5,735 bases of DNA from Bacteroidota bacterium (lineage in GTDB: Bacteria > Bacteroidota > Bacteroidia > B-17B0 > B-17BO): assembly GCA_025356715.1 (NCBI GenBank), contig JANXRU010000115.1, positions 1-5,735 on the forward strand, in the 5' to 3' direction. The notes under the pieces are model-generated. The model had not been told where the DNA came from. It saw only the letters and a program-made list of their open reading frames with translations, and searched no databases. Of this stretch, positions 1 through 5,374 are shown one piece after another. Within the stretch, counting starts at the first letter, position 1; each line of letters opens with the position of its first letter. Made by a program: the position numbers and the translations under genes.

Positions 1-102
1 ATAGAAAAAAGAGTAGATTTATGAAACGAAGAAGAACTAAAAAACTAAGCAAAGTTGGTGAAAATTGCAAGATTTGCTTTAAAAAACTAAGGCTATAAGT
101 AA

Positions 103-111
103 GTTGGGCGT
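103..111 (+). repeat. Left boundary box of unit 1 (attC R'-like, GTTGGGCGT)
   Basis: GTTGGGC fits the integron R' consensus GTTRRRY. The nine bases 103-111 are the exact reverse complement of ACGCCCAAC at 2415-2423, at the far end of the four-gene unit. The rest of the element this box would belong to is not convincing. A possible right-arm remnant (CTAAGGCT, 87-94) precedes it, but I find no matching left arm in positions 1-86, so the left half is degenerate or lies outside the window. The assignment rests on the match with 2415-2423 and on the same arrangement being repeated in the next unit. Confidence 0.6.
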
Positions 112-135
112 CATTCTACCGAAACCGTAGAAAAC

Positions 136-498
136 CTAACATTCACCATTTAAGACATCTTTTTTATACTCACTTATTAATCGTTTCATTTCTTTCAAAT
201 CCTTTATTTTTTTGTCAAGCGTAACCAGTTTTTCATCCAGAAAAGTCAATTTTTCATCTTTTGACAATTTATTGCTGTACCAAGCATCAATCAATTGAGC
301 AATTTCACTAATTGTATATCCTATCGCTTTAGCATCACGAATTAATTCCAATTTTGCAACTGTTTCTTCATCGTAATGAAAATAGTTATTTGACTTTATG
401 TTTTCATCACGAACACCTTTTATCAACCCCGATTTTTCATAAAATCGAATTGTGTGTGCAGTAATACCAGTTCGTTTCGACAATTCATTTATCAGCAT
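136..498 (-). CDS. MerR-family transcriptional regulator
   Basis: This 120-residue protein has the compact MerR layout. An N-terminal winged helix-turn-helix (about residues 2-70) includes ELSKRTGITAHTIRFYEKSGLI, split here as ELSKRTGITAHT (5-16) then IRFYEKSGLI (17-26). A second helical pair follows (KAIGYTISEIAQLI, 57-70), and then a charged dimerisation coiled coil (about 82-116). There is no separate effector domain; the only cysteine is the last residue, so a Cys-cluster metal sensor is unlikely. The wing is longer than usual and reads NNYFHY (37-42) where the family normally has GYRxY. The start is the ATG at 498-496. The gene is divergent from the dehydrogenase operon, and a perfect palindrome lies between them. 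By family knowledge it would bind there and control both directions. The effector is not inferable. Confidence 0.9.
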   Translation of the reverse strand: MLINELSKRTGITAHTIRFYEKSGLIKGVRDENIKSNNYFHYDEETVAKLELIRDAKAIGYTISEIAQLIDAWYSNKLSKDEKLTFLDEKLVTLDKKIKDLKEMKRLISEYKKDVLNGEC

Positions 499-515
499 TT
501 CCTATGTTTTTTTGG

Positions 516-546
516 CAAAGATAAATTATTTTTAAAATAATTGCAA
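516..546 (-). promoter_or_regulatory. Promoter of the merR gene
   Basis: On the minus strand, TTG (546-544) is followed after exactly 20 nt by TATCTTTG (523-516), a full match to the Bacteroidota -7 consensus TAnnTTTG. The ATG lies 17 nt downstream of the box. The -33 element touches the edge of the palindrome at 546-560, so a bound regulator would be expected to affect its own transcription. The assignment is from consensus matching only. Confidence 0.65.
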
Positions 547-569
547 GTATAGACTATACTCTAATGTTG
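541..569 (+). promoter_or_regulatory. Operator-containing promoter of the dehydrogenase operon (P1)
   Basis: TTG at 541-543 and TAATGTTG at 562-569 are separated by 18 nt, with one mismatch to TAnnTTTG. The palindrome sits entirely within the spacer, the position where MerR-type regulators distort DNA to activate. It competes as a candidate with P2 just downstream; the sequence alone does not say which is used. Confidence 0.45.
546..560. promoter_or_regulatory. Likely MerR operator, perfect 15-bp palindrome
   Basis: AGTATAG-A-CTATACT is a perfect dyad with 7-bp arms around one central base. It is the only strong palindrome in the divergent intergenic region. MerR-family proteins bind dyads of this size, usually in the spacer of the promoter they activate. 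Here it fills the spacer between TTG (541-543) and the box at 562-569 on the plus strand, and it abuts the -33 element of the merR promoter. That placement is what makes the operator reading persuasive. No binding data are implied. Confidence 0.75.
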
Positions 570-597
570 TAGGTTTGGAAATATTGATTTAGATTTG
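567..597 (+). promoter_or_regulatory. Second candidate promoter of the dehydrogenase operon (P2)
   Basis: TTG at 567-569, a 20-nt spacer and TAGATTTG at 590-597 give an exact match to the Bacteroidota consensus. Transcription would begin near 603-604, upstream of the ATG at 622. This argues against the TTG codon at 595 as the true start, since it would fall inside the -7 box. The operator would then lie just upstream of the -33 element rather than in the spacer. Confidence 0.55.
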
Positions 598-621
598 CAG
601 AAATTTAAAAATAAATTCAAA

Positions 622-1413
622 ATGACAAAGACGATTTTAATTACAGGAGCAGGTCACGGATTTGCAAAAACAACTGCTTTTATTTTAGCAGAAAAAGGGC
701 ATAATGTTATTGCAACAGCAGAAATTTGGCCACAAGTAACAGAACTTAAAGCTGAAGCAAAAGCGAAAAAGCTTACCAATTTGACAATAGAAAAACTAGA
801 TGTAACCAAACAGAGAGAAAGAAAATATTTAATTGAAAAGTACGACATTGATGTTTTATTCAGCAATGCAGGACTTATGGAAGCAGGACCAATTGGCGAA
901 CAACCACTTGATTTAATCCGCTCTATGTTTGATATTAATGTGTTTTCAGCTTTAGAATTTGCACAAGGATTTATCAAAAAAATGGTTGCTAAAAAATCAG
1001 GCAAAATTGTATTCACTTCTTCAATGGGTGGTTTGCTAACTGTTCCTTACGCATCGGCTTATTGTGCTACAAAACACGCCTTGGAAGCTATTGCAGAAGG
1101 ATTAAAAGTGGAATTAGAACCTTTCAATATTAAAATTGCTACGGTAAATCCAGGTGCTTTTGACACAGGTTTTAATGACAGAGGAATGGACAGCATCAGA
1201 CATTGGTACAATCCAAAAACGAACTTTACATCTGAAACCATTTTTGCAGGATTTGAAGAAATGTTATCACAACAATTTGACCCACAAATGATGGTTGATG
1301 TAATTGTTGATGTAATTCTTTCAGACAATCCAAACTTCAGAAACGTTTGTCCACAACCTGTTGAAGATTATATTAAACAACTTCAAGAAAATGCTTGGAC
1401 TTTAAAGAGTTAA
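622..1413 (+). CDS. SDR-family NAD(P)-dependent oxidoreductase
   Basis: This is a classical short-chain dehydrogenase/reductase of 263 residues from the ATG at 622, a usual length for the family. Visible landmarks are the nucleotide-binding loop TGAGHGFA (8-15), LDV (59-61), SNAG (81-84, usual NNAG), and the catalytic tetrad N106, S134, Y147 and K151 (YCATK, 147-151). NPG (176-178) follows the active site. The third glycine of the usual TGxxxGxG loop is alanine (A15). The family catalyses reversible alcohol/carbonyl redox with NAD(H) or NADP(H); the substrate cannot be told. An in-frame TTG at 595 would add nine residues, but it overlaps a promoter box and precedes the SDR fold, so the ATG is preferred. 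It is first in a three-gene operon divergent from the MerR gene. Confidence 0.92.
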   Translation: MTKTILITGAGHGFAKTTAFILAEKGHNVIATAEIWPQVTELKAEAKAKKLTNLTIEKLDVTKQRERKYLIEKYDIDVLFSNAGLMEAGPIGEQPLDLIRSMFDINVFSALEFAQGFIKKMVAKKSGKIVFTSSMGGLLTVPYASAYCATKHALEAIAEGLKVELEPFNIKIATVNPGAFDTGFNDRGMDSIRHWYNPKTNFTSETIFAGFEEMLSQQFDPQMMVDVIVDVILSDNPNFRNVCPQPVEDYIKQLQENAWTLKS

Positions 1414-1417
1414 GAAA

Positions 1418-1930
1418 ATGGAAGCAATAAAAAATTATTTTAATGCTGAAAAAGCTGAAAGCCTATTATTCATAGGCTTCGGCATTTTTACACTCGTACT
1501 ATCTATATATTTTTTCTTTTTCATAAAAGATGGCTTTTGGAAAGGTTTAGCTATTCCATTAATCTTTTTTTCATTGGTACAAATTGTTATTGGAACAACA
1601 ATCTTTACAAGAAGTCCTAAGGACGATTTAAAAGTAGAAAACATTTTAAAATATGAACCACAAAAAATTCAATTAGAAGAAATTCCAAGAATGGAAAAAG
1701 TGATGAAAAACTTTGTTTACTATCGCTATTTTGAAATTGGAATGATGGTTTTAGGACTCGTTCTTATGTTTTCTTTATCCAATTATGGCTTTTGGAAAGG
1801 CTTTGGTTTAGGTCTTTTTATTCAATGTGCTGTTTTACTTTCATTAGACTTTTTCGCTGAAAAAAGAGGGCATTTTTACATCGAACATTTAAAAACAATC
1901 AATCAAAAAATTCAGAGTAATGACAAATAA
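1418..1930 (+). CDS. Four-helix integral membrane protein with an internal duplication
   Basis: This is a 170-residue protein of no family I recognise. Four hydrophobic segments are visible, at about 16-36, 44-63, 105-121 and 127-145. They form two hairpins, and each hairpin carries the same turn motif GFWKG (39-43 and 124-128). The hairpins are joined by a charged linker (about 65-100, with KDDLKVENILKYEPQKIQLE), and a basic tail follows (about 148-170). This suggests an internal duplication of a two-helix unit. No signal peptide, heme or metal motif is evident. The gene starts 4 nt after the dehydrogenase stop and overlaps the next gene by 11 nt, so the three are almost certainly co-transcribed and translationally coupled. 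A role in membrane stress or export can be imagined from context but not shown. Confidence 0.85.
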   Translation: MEAIKNYFNAEKAESLLFIGFGIFTLVLSIYFFFFIKDGFWKGLAIPLIFFSLVQIVIGTTIFTRSPKDDLKVENILKYEPQKIQLEEIPRMEKVMKNFVYYRYFEIGMMVLGLVLMFSLSNYGFWKGFGLGLFIQCAVLLSLDFFAEKRGHFYIEHLKTINQKIQSNDK

Positions 1931-2387
1931 TAAAATCACAAAACACTCAACATTTAAAAGAAGTGTTCATACAGAAATACTAATAAACGCACCAATAGAA
2001 AAAGTTTGGCGTGAACTAACTAACTTCAAAGAAATGCCAACTTGGAGTAAATCGTTACAAAAAATTGAAGGCGATTTTAGAAAAAATGGACAAACAGAAG
2101 TTCATTTTATGGCCAACAAAGGTAAAGTTGGTATTTATAAACACGAACTTATACACTTTGAAGAAGGAAAATTATTTGGTTGGAGCGACCCATTTATTTT
2201 AGGTATAACAGACAACCACAAATATCAATTGGAAAAAGTATCCGAAAATCAAACGAAACTTATTCAATCAGACGAAGCAAATGGATTTGCAACAATATTT
2301 ATGGGCAATTTCATTATGAACTTTTTCTTAAAAAGCTATACGGAATTTAATCAGACATTGAAGAGCCGAATAGAAAATAATAGTTAA
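1920..2387 (+). CDS. SRPBCC-fold (START/polyketide cyclase-like) protein
   Basis: This 155-residue soluble protein resembles the SRPBCC superfamily. The first strand and helix give TEILINAPIEKVWRELTNF (18-36), followed by MPTWSKS (39-45). Central strands include GQTEVHFMANKGKVGIY (57-73) and LFGWSD (85-90). HKYQLEKV (100-107) and QTKLIQSDEANG (111-122) are typical of the last strands before the long C-terminal helix (about 124-152). Members enclose a hydrophobic cavity for small ligands; many act as cyclases, lipid carriers or stress-response proteins. No catalytic set is recognisable. The ATG at 1920 overlaps the preceding gene by 11 nt in another frame. It is the last gene of the operon and ends 28 nt before the hairpin element at 2415. 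Confidence 0.8.
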   Translation: MTNNKITKHSTFKRSVHTEILINAPIEKVWRELTNFKEMPTWSKSLQKIEGDFRKNGQTEVHFMANKGKVGIYKHELIHFEEGKLFGWSDPFILGITDNHKYQLEKVSENQTKLIQSDEANGFATIFMGNFIMNFFLKSYTEFNQTLKSRIENNS

Positions 2388-2414
2388 GTAAAAATAGCGG
2401 AAGAAAAAGAACGA

Positions 2415-2550
2415 ACGCCCAACAAGGGTTTTGCAAAATTGGGGCAGAAGTGCTAAATTTGAGCATTGGAATTCTAATGAACATTTGTGCTAAATTGAAC
2501 ATTTGTGCCTTGAATGCCCCAACTTCGCAAAGCCCCAATCCGTTAGCAGT
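2415..2550 (+). repeat. attC-like hairpin element 1 (junction of units 1 and 2)
   Basis: This 136-bp imperfect inverted repeat has a left box ACGCCCAAC (2415-2423; GCCCAAC fits RYYYAAC). The outer stem is GGGTTTTGC (2426-2434) with GCAAAGCCC (2527-2535), paired except for one T:G wobble at 2429/2532. The inner stem is TTGGGGCA (2439-2446) with TGCCCCAA (2515-2522), perfect over 8 bp. A 68-nt centre follows, and the right box is GTTAGCAGT (2542-2550). The two outer boxes do not pair with each other beyond AAC/GTT. Instead the left box pairs with 103-111 and the right box with 3634-3642. By integron logic the exchange point would be between G2542 and T2543. It could also act as a 3' mRNA hairpin. 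Confidence 0.72.
2450..2508 (+). repeat. Direct repeats in the centre of element 1
   Basis: GTGCTAAATT occurs at 2450-2459 and again at 2487-2496. GAACATTTGTGC occurs at 2479-2490 and again at 2497-2508, the two copies separated by six bases. The repeats make this hairpin's centre longer than that of element 2 (68 nt against 31 nt between the inner stems). They look like a local tandem expansion of the variable part. Confidence 0.7.
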
Positions 2551-2557
2551 AAGTTTG
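2550..2557 (+). promoter_or_regulatory. Candidate -7 box immediately inside unit 2
   Basis: TAAGTTTG matches TAnnTTTG exactly and begins on the last base of the right box of element 1, 28 nt before the ATG of the thioredoxin-like gene. No TTG lies at the expected distance upstream; the nearest similar triplet is TTC at 2524-2526. It would therefore be a weak or half promoter whose -33 region would come from the previous unit. Confidence 0.35.
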
Positions 2558-2585
2558 CGGACACACTTCGGAAACAAACCTTTAC

Positions 2586-3587
2586 ATGAAGAAATTGAAC
2601 TTACTTAACATATTTTGTTTCTTGACAGTTGTGTCTTACGGACAATTGACAATTCACCAAGTAGGACTAAAAAATAATCTGTATCCCGACCTTGTTATAG
2701 CAGAATACGCAGACAGTACTTACAAAAAAATCAATGACTCGACCATTGTTTTTAATTGTAATCCAAAAGACAACGAATGCCTTTTCATCTTAATTGACCA
2801 GCAGACAAGGTGGTTTTCACGAATTTGGTTAAAACCAAACTATAAGAAAAAAGAACTAATAATTGACTACTCAAAAAGGACAGCAAAAATAAAATTCCCA
2901 GACGAATGGGATGAAGTGACCGAAATGGTAATCACGCTAGGACAAAAAGGAAACCAAAACGCAGAGGACAGCGTTTCATTTGCATACCTACAAAAACATA
3001 CCGACTCTTATTTGTCGCTTTGGTTTCTTTCTCATGGCTTATATATTGATTATCCAAGTAAAAAAATGAATGCATTAAAAATATTAAGTCCATCTCTAAA
3101 AAATTATCCCGAATACAAACAAACTCTGGCAAGTTTAACACAAAGAAAAATTCCAAACGTAGGCGACACGTTTGAAGAATTTGAACTCGCTGATAAAAAT
3201 GAAATCGTTTTTAAATCATCTACAATTAAAAATAAATGGATACTAATTAATTTATGGTCGAACAGTTGCGGTCCTTGCGTAAGAGAAATGGACGCATTAG
3301 TTAATTTCTACAAATCTGTTGACACTTCAAAAGCAGAGTTTATTTCGGTTGGCTTAGACGACAAAAAAGAGAACTGGAAAACTGCGAAAGCGACAAACAA
3401 AATAATCTGGCCATCGGTTTGGCAACAAGGTGGCGTTTATGGCGACTTATGTTTAAATTACAATCTTATGGCAATGCCCTTTTTCGTTCTCTTTGACAAC
3501 AATAAAACAATATTTTACATTAAAGACGGAGCCAATGAGCTTGACAATATTAAAATCACTTTTAAGGAAAAAAACTTATTTAAGTAA
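2586..3587 (+). CDS. Exported thioredoxin-like (TlpA/ResA-type) protein
   Basis: This is a 333-residue protein with an N-terminal signal peptide (KK at 2-3, hydrophobic 5-17, probable cleavage near SYG-Q at 19/20) and no lipobox. Residues about 21-185 are an uncharacterised N-terminal region with a close cysteine pair (C58, C65). The C-terminal thioredoxin-like domain (about 188-333) starts with VGDTFEEFEL (192-201), typical of Redoxin/AhpC-TSA domains. It has the active site NSCGPC (226-231; C228 and C231) and the expected proline AMPF (296-299; P298). CGPC points to dithiol/disulfide exchange on exported proteins. The organisation, a long N-terminal region plus a TlpA domain, is common in Bacteroidota periplasmic proteins. 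It is the only gene between elements 1 and 2. Aspartate codons are strongly GAC-biased (18 of 21), unlike the dehydrogenase (6 of 13). Confidence 0.87.
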   Translation: MKKLNLLNIFCFLTVVSYGQLTIHQVGLKNNLYPDLVIAEYADSTYKKINDSTIVFNCNPKDNECLFILIDQQTRWFSRIWLKPNYKKKELIIDYSKRTAKIKFPDEWDEVTEMVITLGQKGNQNAEDSVSFAYLQKHTDSYLSLWFLSHGLYIDYPSKKMNALKILSPSLKNYPEYKQTLASLTQRKIPNVGDTFEEFELADKNEIVFKSSTIKNKWILINLWSNSCGPCVREMDALVNFYKSVDTSKAEFISVGLDDKKENWKTAKATNKIIWPSVWQQGGVYGDLCLNYNLMAMPFFVLFDNNKTIFYIKDGANELDNIKITFKEKNLFK

Positions 3588-3633
3588 AACATGCAGACAC
3601 TTAAGCAAAACGTAAACTGTGTACGCAAACCGA

Positions 3634-3732
3634 ACTGCTAACACAGGTCTTGCTCCATTTTTTGCGTGTTAACGCTCAAATGCATAACTTGGACAAGCAA
3701 AAAACGGCGCAAGGCCTGAAAACGTTAGCAGG
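3634..3732 (+). repeat. attC-like hairpin element 2 (junction of units 2 and 3)
   Basis: This 99-bp imperfect hairpin has left box ACTGCTAAC (3634-3642). The outer stem is CAGGTCTTGC (3644-3653) with GCAAGGCCTG (3709-3718), paired except for one T:G wobble at 3648/3714. The inner stem is TTTTTTGC (3658-3665) with GCAAAAAA (3697-3704), plus CC/GG further out. The loop is 31 nt and the right box is GTTAGCAGG (3724-3732). The left box is the exact 9-bp reverse complement of 2542-2550, the start of unit 2. Left and right boxes also pair with each other over 8 bp because units 2 and 3 happen to share TTAGCAG. Spacings match element 1 exactly: 11 nt from AAC through TTGC, and 15 nt from GCAA to GTT. 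Confidence 0.72.
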
Positions 3733-3750
3733 ACATAAAAACAGACAATT

Positions 3751-5340
3751 ATGACGACGAGACAATTTATTGCAATTTTTATCCTCTTAGTAGGACGATT
3801 GCTTTCACAGCCTCTTCCGCAATGGACTTCAAGTATTGGTTCCAACTTACCTTACTATTTCGCCGACGAACCTAAAATAAAAATTGACAACGCAGGCGAC
3901 CTTGTAGTTTGCGGTAATATTATGACCGGCAGTAACGGAATGAATATGCTCCTTATAAAATACACAACATTAGGAAGTCTAATTTGGCTAAAAACATATA
4001 ATGGAATTAATAATAAAGACGACCAATTGTTTGACTTCGTGTTCGACAGTCAAAATAATATTTATGTTACTGGAAAAACGACAATTGGTACAAATAATTC
4101 AGACGTGATTTCAATCAAATTTGACTCGGGCGGAAATTTTATTTGGCAAAATACTTTCAATGGCTATTGTAATAGAAACGACGAAGGACAATCAATAACA
4201 ATTGACAACACTAATAATACATACATCATTGGAACTACTGAGCTCGATACAAGCGGATGGAGCAGAAAATTGTTCTTAAGAAAAATTGATCCAAGTGGCA
4301 CAACCCTTTGGTCAAAGCGGTACGGCAACGATAGTTCAGCACGATGTAGTGGATTACAGATAAAATATTTAAACAATGAGGTTCGAACCATTGGATATCA
4401 AACATTACCAAATAGATATATCGTAATGAATATAAATCCCAATGGAACATACATATTTACAAACGAAGCTCCTTTTATTAAAGGAATGTCGTCTACTTTT
4501 ATTGACAAGTTCGGTAATTTTTATTGGGGCGCTATGGGGGCATATAAAACAACAAAAATAAATTCAACAGGGACACTTGCCTGGATTGACTCGGTTGGAA
4601 CAAATTTGCCCCCAAACACAACAGGCGACGAAGTTCGGGCTATTGTCGTTGATACCTTACAAAATGTGTATGTTACAGGTAGGCATTACGGTGCAACAAA
4701 TACAAACGCTGATGTTTTAACTGTTAAATATTCCCTGAGTGGTTCTATTCAATGGAGCAAACGATACGAATACTTAAGCAATAACTCTGCCGACATCGGA
4801 AATTCCATTTGTCTGGACAGCCTATTAAATGTTTTTGTTGCGGGTGAAAGTCAAAAGACAACTCTCAGTAACTATGATTATGTTGTTATCAAATACACTA
4901 ATAGCGGTAATCAAGTCGGCATTATTAGGTATGACGATCCGTTTTCAACTGATGATGCAATTACTTCTTTACTCGTCGATAAATTCGGTTGTATTTACGT
5001 TACTGGTCTAACAATGGATAATCTTTCAACTTCTAATACAACTTCACAAAAATATTGTTCTATGTCAACAGACATAAACGAATATTCGTCTGGTGTCATT
5101 AAAGTTAATGCATTTCCAAACCCTTTTACAAATGAGACAACAATAAGCTTGCCTAACGACAACGCAAATGTTTTCAATCTAAAATTGTTTAATACAACTG
5201 GACAGGTTATTTATGAGCAAATTTACTCTGAGACAACAATGCTAAAAATTAATCTACCATATTTAAGCAACGGCCTTTACCACTTTGTTATTAAAAGTGC
5301 AGACAGACAATATCATGGTAAATTAGTAAAGCTCGACTAA
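3751..5340 (+). CDS. Secreted beta-propeller protein with T9SS sorting domain
   Basis: This 529-residue protein has a signal peptide (hydrophobic about 6-18, cleavage near residue 20). Residues about 40-436 contain some eight degenerate SBBP-type repeats of the form D-x-x-x-N-x-Y-V-x-G, then IKY, then a W strand. The repeats start near 46, 99, 152, 207, 252, 301, 356 and 410; clear copies are NNIYVTG (102-108) and QNVYVTG (304-310). The last repeat lacks its W strand, which QWTSSIG (24-30) could supply, closing a ring of eight blades (inference). Residues about 447-529 are a type A T9SS C-terminal domain: NAFPNPF (453-459), GQVIYEQ (484-490), LSNGLYHFVI (505-514) and the basic end GKLVKLD. 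The protein should be exported by the Por system and be cell-surface or extracellular. No catalytic motif is visible. It is the sole gene of unit 3. Confidence 0.9.
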   Translation: MTTRQFIAIFILLVGRLLSQPLPQWTSSIGSNLPYYFADEPKIKIDNAGDLVVCGNIMTGSNGMNMLLIKYTTLGSLIWLKTYNGINNKDDQLFDFVFDSQNNIYVTGKTTIGTNNSDVISIKFDSGGNFIWQNTFNGYCNRNDEGQSITIDNTNNTYIIGTTELDTSGWSRKLFLRKIDPSGTTLWSKRYGNDSSARCSGLQIKYLNNEVRTIGYQTLPNRYIVMNINPNGTYIFTNEAPFIKGMSSTFIDKFGNFYWGAMGAYKTTKINSTGTLAWIDSVGTNLPPNTTGDEVRAIVVDTLQNVYVTGRHYGATNTNADVLTVKYSLSGSIQWSKRYEYLSNNSADIGNSICLDSLLNVFVAGESQKTTLSNYDYVVIKYTNSGNQVGIIRYDDPFSTDDAITSLLVDKFGCIYVTGLTMDNLSTSNTTSQKYCSMSTDINEYSSGVIKVNAFPNPFTNETTISLPNDNANVFNLKLFNTTGQVIYEQIYSETTMLKINLPYLSNGLYHFVIKSADRQYHGKLVKLD

Positions 5341-5348
5341 ATTACTGG

Positions 5349-5371
5349 TGCTAAACAGCAAAAACTTATGC
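5349..5371 (+). repeat. Possible damaged right-end box of unit 3
   Basis: Unit 3 begins GTTAGCAGG, so an intact cassette-like end should read CCTGCTAAC. Just after the propeller gene, TGCTAAAC (5349-5356) differs from TGCTAAC by one inserted A. No matching hairpin arm follows it within about 90 nt. It may be a decayed left box, or chance in AT-rich sequence. Confidence 0.25.
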
Positions 5372-5374
5372 GGG

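Noticed and set aside
47..79. Hairpin AAGCAAA (47-53) with TTTGCTT (73-79), 19-nt loop.
   Set aside because: It resembles the TTGC/GCAA cores but is in the wrong polarity and at the wrong distance from GTT at 103 to be the missing left part of an element.
3..98. Frame open from the window edge to TAA at 96-98, with an ATG at 21 (25 codons, lysine/arginine-rich).
   Set aside because: It is too short and AT-rich to support. It could be the tail of an upstream gene, but nothing in it is recognisable and it runs almost to the box at 103.
114..132. Small stem TTCTAC/GTAGAA downstream of the merR stop as a terminator.
   Set aside because: It is only 6 bp, AU-rich and has no following T-run on the minus strand.
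595..621. Upstream TTG start for the dehydrogenase (nine extra residues).
   Set aside because: The TTG lies inside a consensus -7 box, the extra residues precede the SDR fold, and ATG 622 gives the normal N-terminus.
103..2423. Unit 1 as a transposon with 9-bp terminal inverted repeats.
   Set aside because: There is no transposase, the repeats are very short, no flanking target duplication is evident, and the next unit has the same architecture with a different box sequence, which fits cassettes better.
3662..3692. Candidate promoter TTG-N20-TAACTTGG in the loop of element 2 for the propeller gene.
   Set aside because: The -7 box has a mismatch in the conserved TTTG, and such matches are frequent in AT-rich DNA.
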